64,000 nt of DNA from Mesorhizobium sp. B1-1-8 (lineage in GTDB: Bacteria; Pseudomonadota; Alphaproteobacteria; Rhizobiales; Rhizobiaceae), in the NCBI RefSeq assembly GCF_006442795.2, contig NZ_CP083956.1:2581501-2645500 (forward strand), given 5' to 3'. Positions 8,141 to 16,238 of this stretch are shown here, in pieces. How positions within the stretch are numbered: position 1 is the stretch's first letter; the number at the start of each line of letters is the position of its first letter. The position numbers and the translations under genes were made by a program. Under the pieces are notes generated by a model. That model was not told the DNA's origin. It saw only the letters and a program-made list of their open reading frames with translations, and searched no databases.

Positions 8141-9013
8141 ATGGATGCCGTGACCCAATCCCCCGAGGACGGCCGTCGCCACGAGCTTGGCGCCTTCCTG
8201 CGCTCGCGCCGCGAGAGGCTGTCGCCTGCCGAAATCGGCATCGCGACCGGCGCCAGGCGGCGCACGCCCGGGCTGAGGCGCGAGGAGGTGGCGATGATCG
8301 CCGGCGTCGGCACCACCTGGTATACTTGGCTGGAGCAGGGCAGGGACGTGCGACCCTCGGCGGAAGTGCTGACCGCGCTCTGCGAGGCATTGCGCCTCGA
8401 CGCCGTCGAGAAGCGGCATCTGTTCATCCTCGCCGGCCGGCAACAGCCGGAACGCCGCCCGGCGGCGTCCGAGAAGGTCGACGGAACGCTGCTGCACATG
8501 CTGCAGAGTCTCGTCCTGCAGCCGGCCTATGTCGTTGGCCGACGCTGGGATGTACTGGCCTGGAACGATGCGGCGGCGGCGGTGTTCGGCGACTATGGCC
8601 TGCTGGAGGGGGACGCCCGTAATATCGTTCATCTGGTGTTCACCAGCCCACACCACCGGCGACTGCTGGTCGACTGGGAGGAGCTAGCCCGCGTGGTGCT
8701 CGCTTCGTTTCGCGCCGAGAGCGCGAAATATGTCGGCGATCCGGATTTCGAGCGGCTGATCGCACTCATGATGCGCTCAAGCCCGGAGTTCCGAGATTGG
8801 TGGCCAAGGCGAGACGTGGCGCGCAGGCTGACGGGAGTGAAGCACGTCCGTCATCCCACTGCCGGAGCGATGGCCTTCGAGCATATGAGCCTGTCCATCG
8901 ATGACGGATCGGACATGCGGCTGATCGTCTACACGCCGCTCGCCGAGCACAACTCGGTTGCGAAATTGCGGAAGCTGCTGGACGATCTGCCATCCGAGCG
9001 GCGCAGCGCGTGA
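8141..9013 (+). CDS. XRE family regulator with MmyB-like ligand domain
   Basis: A protein of 290 residues. Residues about 14-80 are a Cro/C1-type helix-turn-helix in the form typical of the SCO/MmyB group (LGAFLRSRRERLSP, GLRREEVAMIAGVGTTWYTWLEQGR). Residues about 110-280 form the PAS-like MmyB ligand-binding domain (WDVLAWNDAAAAVFGDY, NIVHLVF). Such proteins repress a divergent SDR gene and release it on binding a small ligand, possibly a fatty acid. Here two SDR genes read away from it. There is a TATAAT six bases before the start, so translation may be leaderless. Confidence 0.88.
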   Translation: MDAVTQSPEDGRRHELGAFLRSRRERLSPAEIGIATGARRRTPGLRREEVAMIAGVGTTWYTWLEQGRDVRPSAEVLTALCEALRLDAVEKRHLFILAGRQQPERRPAASEKVDGTLLHMLQSLVLQPAYVVGRRWDVLAWNDAAAAVFGDYGLLEGDARNIVHLVFTSPHHRRLLVDWEELARVVLASFRAESAKYVGDPDFERLIALMMRSSPEFRDWWPRRDVARRLTGVKHVRHPTAGAMAFEHMSLSIDDGSDMRLIVYTPLAEHNSVAKLRKLLDDLPSERRSA

Positions 9014-9040
9014 GATTGGCTAGCGGCACCCCTCAGCATC

Positions 9041-9219
9041 GTCATCCACGGGCGGAGCGGGAGCGAAGCGGACGCGGAGACCCGAGGATCCATTCCGTTA
9101 CCTTTGCCGGTGGGTGCAGCGGTGAGAATTCTGGACGGTAGCGGAGCTTTGGAGTCACGGAATGGATCCTCGGGTCTGCGCTGCGTCGCTACGCTTCCTT
9201 GCTTCGCCCGTGGATGACG
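9041..9219. repeat. Dispersed inverted repeat element (GTCATCC...GGATGAC)
   Basis: The stretch between the XRE gene and the IS element has no gene. Imperfect arms of about 60 bases (GTCATCCACGGGCGG... and its complement ending CCGTGGATGAC) enclose about 55 bases. Both arms contain GGATCCATTCCGT or its complement. A second copy lies at 18139-18357. The remaining bases 9220-9315 show nothing I can name. Confidence 0.75.
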
Positions 9220-9315
9220 AACATTGGATGTCTCGGCCAATCACCAACGTCAGTAACAGCCAAACGGTCAGTAAAGTTGGTCCTGTCCGTTGGCAATTTG
9301 ACGAGACGCTAAAAC

Positions 9316-10317
9316 TGTTTCATCCCAGGCTTTAATGGTTCATTATTTTCCCCCGATTGGAAGGAGGCACTATGGGCCAGGTTCTGCATGGGCGCGCCAC
9401 GACGACAGAGGCAATCCGTCGAGCAATACAAAATAGTCAAGAGAGCCTGAGGAAGCTGTCCAAGCGCTACGGGATCGATCCGAAGACGGTTGCCAAATGG
9501 AAGGGGCGAACTTCGGTCGCTGATCTGCCGACTGGTCCCAAAGCCCCGAAGTCGACGGTGCTGTCGATCGAGGAAGAGGCTGTCATCGTCGCTTTCCGCC
9601 GGCATACGCTGTTGCCCCTGGATGATTGTCTCTATGCGCTGCAGCCAACGATCCCGAACCTGACGCGCTCGTCATTGCATCGCTGTCTGCAGCGTCATGG
9701 CATTTCGAGATTGCCCGAGGTTGAAGGCGACAAGCAGCCCAAGAAGAAGTTCAAGGCCTATCCGATTGGCTATTTCCACATCGACATCGCCGAGGTGCAG
9801 ACCGCCGAGGGCAAGCTATATCTCTTCGTGGCCATCGACCGAACCTGCAAGTTCACCTACGTCGAACTCCACACGCGGGCCACAAAAATGATCGCGGCCG
9901 AGTTCCTGCGCCACCTCATCCAGGCAGTTCCCTACCAGATCCACACGATCCTCACCGACAACGGCGTCCAGTTCAAAAACCGCGAGCAGGACCGCACCGC
10001 CATGGAGCACATCTTCGGGCGCACCTGCCGCGACAACGGCACCGAGCATCGTACCACCAAGGTGAAGCATCCCTGGACCAACGGCCAGGTCGAGCGAATG
10101 AACCGCACCATCAAGGACGCGACCGTCAAGCGCTTCCACTACGACGATCACGACCAATTGCGACAGCAACTCAACGACTTCGTCGCAGCCTACAATTTCG
10201 GCCGGCGACTGAAGACCCTCAAGGGCATCACTCCCTTCGAGTTCATCTGCAATGTCTGGAAAAAAGAGCCTGAGCGGTTCAGACTCGATCCAATCCATCA
10301 AATGCCGGGACTAAACA
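9316..10317 (+). mobile_element. IS481-family insertion sequence
   Basis: A single transposase gene is flanked by related ends: TGTTTCATCCCAGGCTTTAATGG at the left (longer than the quoted core TGTTTCATCCC) and the complement of TGTTTAGTCCCGGCATTTGATGG at the right. They match at TGTTT, TCCC, and TTT-ATGG. GCTAA occurs at 9308-9312 and again at 10318-10322 and may be the target duplication, though on the left three bases (AAC) separate it from the end. The element lies exactly at the 3' end of the RutR-like gene, which remains intact. Confidence 0.7.
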
Positions 10318-10322
10318 GCTAA
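9372..10322 (+). CDS. IS481-family transposase
   Basis: A protein of 316 residues: an N-terminal helix-turn-helix (LSKRYGIDPKTVAKWK, residues about 29-44) and an rve integrase core with the DDE residues in FHIDIAEVQ (Asp near 137), LTDNGVQF (Asp near 200) and NGQVERMNRTIK (Glu near 237). Full length and free of frameshifts, so the element may be active. The start at 9372 has GGAGG 6 bases ahead. Its last codon and stop lie at the very right end: the TAA at 10320-10322 is outside the terminal repeat and overlaps, on the other strand, the TAG of the RutR-like gene. Confidence 0.9.
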   Translation: MGQVLHGRATTTEAIRRAIQNSQESLRKLSKRYGIDPKTVAKWKGRTSVADLPTGPKAPKSTVLSIEEEAVIVAFRRHTLLPLDDCLYALQPTIPNLTRSSLHRCLQRHGISRLPEVEGDKQPKKKFKAYPIGYFHIDIAEVQTAEGKLYLFVAIDRTCKFTYVELHTRATKMIAAEFLRHLIQAVPYQIHTILTDNGVQFKNREQDRTAMEHIFGRTCRDNGTEHRTTKVKHPWTNGQVERMNRTIKDATVKRFHYDDHDQLRQQLNDFVAAYNFGRRLKTLKGITPFEFICNVWKKEPERFRLDPIHQMPGLNS

Positions 10323-10960
10323 CCCTTCGGTTTCAGCCCGTCGAGGAACAACTGCTCCAGAAACCGCGCGGCATCCTCGAAGCGGCCGTCGCCGCCGCGG
10401 TCGGCGCCGAGCACGGCGCGCACCTGCACGTCGAAATCGGCATAATGCTGGGTCGTCGCCCAGATGGAGAAGATCAGGTGCCAGGGGTCGGTGCGGGCGA
10501 TCTTGCCGGCGCGCATCCAGCCCTTGATGACGGCGGCCTTCTCGTCGACCAGCGTCTTCAGCTCGCCCTCCAGCAGCGGCATGATGCGCGGCGCGCCTTG
10601 CAGGATCTCGTTAGCGAAGAGCCGGCTTTCGCGCGGGAAATCGCGCGCCATTTCGAGCTTGCGCCTGATGTAGCTGCGCAGTTCGGTGAGCGGATCGCCG
10701 ATGTCGTCGAGCTCCCGGAGAGGCGCCAGCCAGGTGTCGAGCAGGCGCTGCATCAGCGTTTCGTGAATGTCTTCCTTGCGGCGGAAATAGTAGAGAAGGT
10801 TAGGTTTCGACATGCCGGCGGCCTCGGCGATCTGGTCGATGGTCGAGCCGCGAAACCCGTTGGTGGAGAAGACTTCGAGCGCGGCTTCCAGGATGAGTTC
10901 GCGCTTTTCCTGCTGGATCCGGGTGCGGCGAGGAACTGAGCCTTCCATCGCCGCCGTCAT
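10319..10960 (-). CDS. rutR: TetR family regulator, RutR-like
   Basis: About 213 residues. An N-terminal TetR helix-turn-helix (REL ILEAALEVFSTNGF then DQIAEAAGMSKPNLLYYF) is followed by a YcdC-type C-terminal domain with WLAPLRELDD, LKTLVDEKAAVI and IWATTQHYADF, all close to the matching parts of E. coli RutR as I remember it. RutR binds uracil and thymine and represses or activates pyrimidine genes. The start is uncertain: TTG 10981, ATG 10960 and ATG 10948 are all in frame and none has a strong ribosome site. Its stop codon overlaps that of the IS481 transposase. Confidence 0.82.
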   Translation of the reverse strand: MTAAMEGSVPRRTRIQQEKRELILEAALEVFSTNGFRGSTIDQIAEAAGMSKPNLLYYFRRKEDIHETLMQRLLDTWLAPLRELDDIGDPLTELRSYIRRKLEMARDFPRESRLFANEILQGAPRIMPLLEGELKTLVDEKAAVIKGWMRAGKIARTDPWHLIFSIWATTQHYADFDVQVRAVLGADRGGDGRFEDAARFLEQLFLDGLKPKG

Positions 10961-10978
10961 CCTTGCCGGCTGCTGGAG

Positions 10979-11080
10979 CAATTCCAGGAAAAGTGCGCAG
11001 CGGTTTTCCGTCCGGAATTGCGTAACAACAAGGAATTGGAGCAGGTCAGCCGTTCTATCAAGCGCTGAACTGCTCTAGCG
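10979..11080. repeat. REP-type palindromes upstream of the RutR-like gene
   Basis: Two adjacent hairpins. The first has the core AAAAGTGCGCAGCGGTTTT (10989-11007) inside ATTCC/GGAAT arms, and the same core recurs inverted at 30409-30455 and 43293-43339. The second has GAGCAG-TCAGC and GCTGA-CTGCTC arms (11039-11075). After it lie two direct copies of TGGACCA at 11092 and 11105 that resemble RutR half sites. Confidence 0.65.
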
Positions 11081-11166
11081 CGCGGGCTCTCTGGACCAAT
11101 TCTCTGGACCAGTTTTTCTCCGATCCGTGGAGCGCGCTTTCGCTGCCGCATTTCCGCTAGTAATCC

Positions 11167-11211
11167 CTTGACCGCCGACAGGGCGGTGCTAACGTTTGTC
11201 CAACCGGTCAA
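11167..11211 (+). promoter_or_regulatory. Promoter with RutR-like operator
   Basis: CTTGAC (11167-11172) is the usual alphaproteobacterial -35. A weak -10 (CTAACG) follows at 11189 after 16 bases. TTGTCCAACCGGTCAA at 11196-11211 matches TTGACCA-NN-TGGTCAA at 12 of 14 fixed positions and would cover the transcription start. A TetR-type repressor bound here would block transcription of the aminotransferase gene. Confidence 0.55.
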
Positions 11212-11290
11212 AATTTTGCGTAGCACGAAAACGCAGCAAAGACCAAGCGTTGGCCGCACCGAAACAAGGTTACAAGGGGAAGTCTTGGTC

Positions 11291-12619
11291 ATGTCCAACC
11301 GGCTGAAAGTCACGCCGAACGATCTCAGCGCATTCTGGATGCCGTTCACGGCAAACCGCCAGTTCAAGCAGGCGCCGCGCATGTTCGTGTCCGCCAAGGA
11401 CATGCATTACACCACCAGCGATGGCCGCAAGGTTCTCGACGGCACGGCGGGTCTGTGGTGCGTGAACGCCGGCCACTGCCGGCCGAGGATCACCGAGGCG
11501 ATCCAGAACCAGGCCGCCGAGCTCGACTACGCGCCGGCCTTCCAGATGGGCCATCCGATCGTGTTCGAGCTGGCGAACCGGCTGGTCGATATCGCCCCCA
11601 AGGGCATGGACCATGTCTTCTTCACCAATTCCGGATCGGAATCGGTGGACACCGCGCTCAAGATGGCGATCGCCTATCACCGCGTTCGCGGCGAGGGCTC
11701 GCGCACCCGTCTGATCGGCCGCGAGCGCGGCTATCACGGCGTCAATTTCGGCGGCATCTCGGTCGGCGGCATCGTCTCCAACCGCAAGATGTTCGGCACA
11801 CTGCTCGGCGGCGTCGACCACCTGCCGCACACGCATCTGCCGGAGAAGAACGCCTTCTCGAAGGGCGTGCCGGAGCATGGCGCCGAGCTCGCCAATGAGC
11901 TGGAGCGTCTCGTCACCTTGCATGACGCCTCGACCATCGCTGCCGTCATCGTCGAGCCGGTCGCCGGTTCCACCGGCGTCATCCTGCCGCCGAAGGGCTA
12001 TCTGCAGAAACTTCGGGAAATCTGCACGAAGCACGGCATATTGTTGATTTTCGATGAAGTGATCACCGGCTTCGGCCGCCTTGGCGCGCCGTTCGCGGCG
12101 GACTATTTCGGGGTCACGCCGGACATCATGACCACCGCCAAGGGCGTCTCCAACGGCGTCATCCCGATGGGTGCGGTATTCGTCAAGAAGGAGATCCACG
12201 ACGCCTTCATGACCGGCCCGGAGCACATGATCGAGTTCTTCCACGGCTACACCTATTCGGGCAACCCGATCGCCTGCGCCGCGGCGCTCGGCACGCTGGA
12301 CACCTACAAGGAAGAAGGCCTTTTGACCCGCGGCGAGGAGCTGGCGCCTTACTGGGAAGACGCGCTGCATTCACTGAAGGGCGAGCCGCATGTCATCGAC
12401 ATCCGCAACATCGGCCTGATCGGCGCGATCGAGCTGGCGCCGATCGCCGGCAGCCCGACCAAGCGGGCCTTCTCGGCCTTCGTGAAGGCGTTCGAACGCG
12501 GCGCGCTGATCCGCACCACAGGCGACATCATCGCGCTGTCGCCGCCGCTGATCATCACCAAGGGCCAGATCAACGAACTGATCGACCATGTTCGCGATGT
12601 TCTGAGATCGATCGACTGA
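11291..12619 (+). CDS. Omega-amino acid:pyruvate aminotransferase (beta-alanine or 3-aminoisobutyrate)
   Basis: A protein of 442 residues, a class III PLP aminotransferase. It has FFTNSGSESVDTALKMA near 112, RERGYHGVNFGG near 145, the Asp motif LLIFDEVITGFGR near 252, and the PLP lysine in MTTAKGVSNG near 285. The W-M-P-F-T opening is typical of beta-alanine:pyruvate transaminases. In this locus it would convert beta-alanine, or 3-aminoisobutyrate from thymine, to malonate semialdehyde or its methyl form with pyruvate as acceptor. Start at 11291 with AAGGGGA upstream; a far upstream in-frame start would lie inside the operator. Confidence 0.9.
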   Translation: MSNRLKVTPNDLSAFWMPFTANRQFKQAPRMFVSAKDMHYTTSDGRKVLDGTAGLWCVNAGHCRPRITEAIQNQAAELDYAPAFQMGHPIVFELANRLVDIAPKGMDHVFFTNSGSESVDTALKMAIAYHRVRGEGSRTRLIGRERGYHGVNFGGISVGGIVSNRKMFGTLLGGVDHLPHTHLPEKNAFSKGVPEHGAELANELERLVTLHDASTIAAVIVEPVAGSTGVILPPKGYLQKLREICTKHGILLIFDEVITGFGRLGAPFAADYFGVTPDIMTTAKGVSNGVIPMGAVFVKKEIHDAFMTGPEHMIEFFHGYTYSGNPIACAAALGTLDTYKEEGLLTRGEELAPYWEDALHSLKGEPHVIDIRNIGLIGAIELAPIAGSPTKRAFSAFVKAFERGALIRTTGDIIALSPPLIITKGQINELIDHVRDVLRSID

Positions 12620-12676
12620 CAAGCCGGAGCGGGCACCTTCCCATCGAGGGGAGGGTGTCCGCGGCAAGGCAGGTGA

Positions 12677-12700
12677 GGTCGGCGCGGGAGCGCCGATCTT
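12677..12700. terminator. Possible terminator hairpin
   Basis: GGTCGGCGC-GGGA-GCGCCGATC can pair (one mismatch) between the convergent aminotransferase and TetR genes. It is followed by only two T residues, so the call rests mainly on position. Confidence 0.3.
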
Positions 12701-12709
12701 GAGTGAGAG

Positions 12710-13348
12710 TCAGGCGGGCAGCGCGCCGATGCCGGTCAGAATCACCCGCTTGATGTTTTCTTTGGCTTCCCGCCATTGCCGATCCGACAGCGACTTGCCG
12801 CCGTTCAGCGTCTCGATCTGGTGGCCGAAATCGGCGTAATGCTGGGTCGTGGCCCAGAGCATGTAGAGGAGATGACGCGGGTCGACCGGGTCCATCTTGC
12901 CCTCCTCGATCCAGCGCCTGATGATCTCGACGCGACCGTCGGTCCATTCGCGCAGCGTCGATTCCATATAGTCCTGAAGCACGGGCGCGCCGTGCATGAC
13001 TTCCGAGGCCCAGACCTTCGAGCCGTCCGGGTGGCGACGCGATATTTCCATCTTGGCGTCGATATAGGCGCTGATGCCGTCTACCGGGCCACGCGCGGCG
13101 TCGAAGCAATTGGCCGCCTGCAGCCAGATCTCGAAAATGTTCTGGACGACGGACCGGTAGAGCTCTTCCTTGGTGGCGAAATAATAGTGGAGATTTGCCT
13201 TCGGCAGCCCCGCCAGATCGGCGATCAGCTGCATCGTGGCGCCGCCGAACCCGGCTTCTGCAAACACCTTTTCGGCGGCGAGCAGAATTGCTTTTTCATT
13301 CTCGCGCCTTATGTCCTGTCGCCGCATGGGACGGGTGGATTCGCTCAT
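12710..13348 (-). CDS. TetR family regulator, second RutR-like paralogue
   Basis: A protein of 212 residues with a TetR helix-turn-helix (AILLAAEKVFAEAGF, LIADLAGLPKANLHYYF) and the YcdC-type C-terminal domain (YIDAKMEISRRHPDGS, LYMLWATTQHYADFGHQ). The layout is that of the RutR-like protein at 10319, but the sequence is clearly diverged. It is divergent from the amidohydrolase gene, and the start at 13348 has GGGGGAG just ahead. Two RutR-like palindromes lie within 70 bases upstream, so it probably controls itself and the hydantoinase operon. Why the locus needs two such regulators is unknown; one may sense pyrimidine and the other a breakdown product. Confidence 0.85.
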   Translation of the reverse strand: MSESTRPMRRQDIRRENEKAILLAAEKVFAEAGFGGATMQLIADLAGLPKANLHYYFATKEELYRSVVQNIFEIWLQAANCFDAARGPVDGISAYIDAKMEISRRHPDGSKVWASEVMHGAPVLQDYMESTLREWTDGRVEIIRRWIEEGKMDPVDPRHLLYMLWATTQHYADFGHQIETLNGGKSLSDRQWREAKENIKRVILTGIGALPA

Positions 13349-13367
13349 GTCTCCCCCAAGATTCTCG

Positions 13368-13416
13368 TTGACCGCTTGGTCAGCTTGTGTAGTCTGAAAG
13401 CTGACCATACGGTCAG
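13368..13416. promoter_or_regulatory. Two RutR-like operators between divergent genes
   Basis: TTGACCGCTTGGTCAG (13368-13383) and CTGACCATACGGTCAG (13401-13416) both fit TTGACCA-NN-TGGTCAA, at 12 and 11 of 14 fixed positions. Their centres are 33 bases apart, about three helix turns, which would put two dimers on the same face of the DNA. They lie between the TetR gene at 13348 and the amidohydrolase at 13470 and can control both. Confidence 0.65.
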
Positions 13417-13469
13417 GATGCAAACCACTCAAGGGGCGACAAGACCCCTGGTGAAAATGGGAACTGCAA

Positions 13470-14720
13470 ATGGCCGCACCCGGCGAAAATCTGCGCGTGA
13501 ATTCAGATCGCTTGTGGGACTCCATCATGGAGATGGCGAAGATTGGTCCCGGCATTGCCGGCGGCAACAATCGCCAGACCGTGACCGACGAGGACGGCGA
13601 GGGCCGGCACCTGTTCCAGCGCTGGTGCGAGGCCGCCGGGCTCGAAATGGGCCTCGACGAGATGGGCACCATGTTTGCCCGCCGCGAAGGCGCCGATCCC
13701 AGCCTGCCGCCGGTCTATGTCGGCAGCCATCTCGATACCCAGCCGACCGGCGGCAAATATGACGGCGTGCTCGGCGTGCTTGGCGGGCTGGAAGTCGTGC
13801 GTTCGCTCAACGATCTCGGCATCAAGACGAGACATCCGATTGTCGTCACCAACTGGACCAACGAGGAAGGCGCACGCTTCGCGCCGGCCATGATGGCGTC
13901 CGGCGTGTTCGCCGGCGTGCTCGACCAGGCAGATGTCTACCAGCATGTCGACAAGGACGGCAAAAGGTTCGGCGAGGAGCTCGAGCGCATTGGCTGGAAG
14001 GGCACCGAGAAGGTTGGCGACCGCAAGATCCACGCCTTCTTCGAATTGCATATCGAGCAGGGGCCGATCCTCGAGGACGAGGGCATCGATATCGGCGTCG
14101 TCACCCATGGCCAGGGGCTGAAATGGCTGCAGGTGACGCTGACCGGCAAGGAGGCGCATACCGGCTCGACGCCGATGCCGAAGCGCCGCAATGCCGGGCT
14201 CGGCATGGCGCGCGTGACCGAACTGGTGCACGAGATCGCCATGGACTACCAGCCGGACGCCGTCGGCGCGGTCGGCCATATGGAAGTCTATCCGAACTCG
14301 CGCAACATCATCGCCGGCCGCACCGTCTTCACCATCGACATCCGCTCGCCGGAAAAGGAAGTGCTCGACGCCATGGACGGCCGCATCCGCGAAGGCATCG
14401 ACACGATCTGCGACGCGCTCGACGTCAAGTATGAGATTGAGCAGGTCGGCCATTTCGACCCGGTCACCTTCGACAACAACTGCGTCAAGGCGATCCGCGA
14501 TGCGGCCGAGCGGCTGGGCTACACGCATCGCAACATCGTCTCGGGCGCCGGCCACGACGCCTGCTGGATCAACCGGGTCGCGCCGACGGCGATGGTGATG
14601 TGCCCGTGCGTCGACGGGCTCAGCCACAACGAGGCGGAGGAGATCACCAAGGAATGGGCGGCGGCGGGCGCCGACGTGCTGTTTCATGCGGTGGTGGAAA
14701 CGGCGGGAATTGTTGAATGA
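13470..14720 (+). CDS. Zn-dependent N-carbamoyl-amino acid amidohydrolase (beta-ureidopropionase type)
   Basis: A protein of 416 residues of the M20/hydantoinase-carbamoylase family. Metal ligands are visible in VYVGSHLDTQPTGGKYDG (His and Asp near 90-101), NWTNEEGARF (Glu-Glu near 135) and FELHIEQGPIL (His near 195). SGAGHDACWIN holds the C-terminal His. In this operon with hydA it would hydrolyse N-carbamoyl-beta-alanine to beta-alanine, CO2 and ammonia, the third step of reductive pyrimidine breakdown. The names pydC or hyuC are used for such genes. A carbamoylase for hydantoins is the alternative. Preceded by two RutR-like operators. Confidence 0.9.
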   Translation: MAAPGENLRVNSDRLWDSIMEMAKIGPGIAGGNNRQTVTDEDGEGRHLFQRWCEAAGLEMGLDEMGTMFARREGADPSLPPVYVGSHLDTQPTGGKYDGVLGVLGGLEVVRSLNDLGIKTRHPIVVTNWTNEEGARFAPAMMASGVFAGVLDQADVYQHVDKDGKRFGEELERIGWKGTEKVGDRKIHAFFELHIEQGPILEDEGIDIGVVTHGQGLKWLQVTLTGKEAHTGSTPMPKRRNAGLGMARVTELVHEIAMDYQPDAVGAVGHMEVYPNSRNIIAGRTVFTIDIRSPEKEVLDAMDGRIREGIDTICDALDVKYEIEQVGHFDPVTFDNNCVKAIRDAAERLGYTHRNIVSGAGHDACWINRVAPTAMVMCPCVDGLSHNEAEEITKEWAAAGADVLFHAVVETAGIVE

Positions 14721-14784
14721 TCGACTAGACCAATCACCTCGGAACGCAGCTCGCAAAGAAGCGCGACAAGAACAGGGGAACAAA

Positions 14785-16236
14785 ATGACCAAAGTCATCA
14801 GGAACGGCACCGTCGTCACCGCCGACCGCACGTGGAAGGCCGACGTGCTGATGCAGCACGGCAAGATCATTGCCATCGGCTCCAACCTGCACGGCGACCA
14901 TGAATTCGATGCCACCGGCTGCTACGTCATGCCGGGCGGCATCGATCCGCACACCCACCTCGAAATGCCGTTCATGGGGACGTACTCGGCCGACGATTTC
15001 GAATCCGGCACGCGCGCCGCGCTTTCCGGCGGCACCACCATGGTCGTCGATTTCTGCCTGCCGGCACCGCAGCAGTCGCTGCTGGAAGCCTTGCAGATGT
15101 GGGACAACAAGACCTCGAAGGCAGCCTGCGACTATTCCTTTCACATGGCGATCACCTGGTGGGGCAAGCAGGTGTTCGACGAGATGGCGACCGTCGTCGA
15201 CAGGGGCATCACCTCGTTCAAGCATTTCATGGCCTATAAGGGCGCGCTGATGGTCGACGACGACGAGATGTACGCCTCGTTCCAGCGCTGCGCCGATCTC
15301 GGCGCGTTGCCGCTGGTGCATGCCGAGAACGGCGACGTGGTCGCGGCGCTTTCGCAGAAACTGCTTGCCGCCGGCAACAACGGCCCCGAGGGCCATGCCT
15401 ATTCGAGGCCGCCGGAGGTGGAAGGCGAGGCGACCAACCGCGCCATCATGATCGCCGACATGGCCGGCGTGCCGCTCTATGTCGTGCATGTGTCGTGCGA
15501 GCAGAGCCACGAAGCGATCCGCCGCGCGCGCCAGAAAGGCATGCGGGTGTTCGGCGAGCCGCTGATCCAGCACCTGACGCTCGATGAAAGCGAGTATTTC
15601 GACAAGGACTGGGACCATGCGGCGCGCCGCGTGATGAGCCCGCCATTCCGCAGCAAGTGGCACCAAGATTCGCTGTGGGCCGGCCTGCAGGCAGGCTCGC
15701 TGCAGGTGGTGGCGACCGACCATTGTTCCTTCACCACCAAGCAGAAGCGCAACGGCGTCGGCGACTTCACCAAGATCCCGAACGGCACCGGCGGCCTCGA
15801 GGACCGCTTGCCGGTGCTGTGGACGACCGGCGTCAACACCGGCCGGCTGACGATGAACGAGTTCGTCGCGGTCACCTCGACCAACATCGCCAAGATCCTC
15901 AACATGTATCCGAAGAAGGGCGCCATCGTCGAAGGCGCGGATGCCGACATCGTCGTGTGGGATCCGAAGCGCAAGAAGACGATCTCGGCCGACAAGCAAC
16001 AGTCGGTGATCGATTACAACGTCTTCGAGGGCTTCGAGGTGACCGGCCTGCCGCGCTTCGTCTTCTCGCGCGGCGAACTGTCGATCGAGGAGGCGGACGT
16101 CAAGGCCAAGGTCGGCCATGGCGAATTCGTCGCTCGCGAGCCGAACGCGGCGGTCAACCGGGCGCTGTCGACCTGGAAGGAGATCACCGCGCCGCGCAAG
16201 GTTGAGCGTTCCGGCATTCCGGCGACAGGAGTTTGA
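14785..16236 (+). CDS. hydA: Dihydropyrimidinase (D-hydantoinase)
   Basis: A protein of 483 residues, a cyclic amidohydrolase that opens dihydrouracil to N-carbamoyl-beta-alanine. The metal-site residues are in place: GGIDPHTHLEMPFMG (two His near 58-60), SFKHFMAYKG (the Lys that is carboxylated, near 150), LVHAENGD and YVVHVSCEQ (His near 183 and 239), and VATDHCSF (Asp near 315). Length is normal for the family. The start at 14785 has AGGGGAA upstream; the longer frame back to 14686 overlaps the amidohydrolase and is unlikely. It lies 64 bases after that gene in the same probable operon. Confidence 0.93.
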   Translation: MTKVIRNGTVVTADRTWKADVLMQHGKIIAIGSNLHGDHEFDATGCYVMPGGIDPHTHLEMPFMGTYSADDFESGTRAALSGGTTMVVDFCLPAPQQSLLEALQMWDNKTSKAACDYSFHMAITWWGKQVFDEMATVVDRGITSFKHFMAYKGALMVDDDEMYASFQRCADLGALPLVHAENGDVVAALSQKLLAAGNNGPEGHAYSRPPEVEGEATNRAIMIADMAGVPLYVVHVSCEQSHEAIRRARQKGMRVFGEPLIQHLTLDESEYFDKDWDHAARRVMSPPFRSKWHQDSLWAGLQAGSLQVVATDHCSFTTKQKRNGVGDFTKIPNGTGGLEDRLPVLWTTGVNTGRLTMNEFVAVTSTNIAKILNMYPKKGAIVEGADADIVVWDPKRKKTISADKQQSVIDYNVFEGFEVTGLPRFVFSRGELSIEEADVKAKVGHGEFVAREPNAAVNRALSTWKEITAPRKVERSGIPATGV

Positions 16237-16238
16237 GG

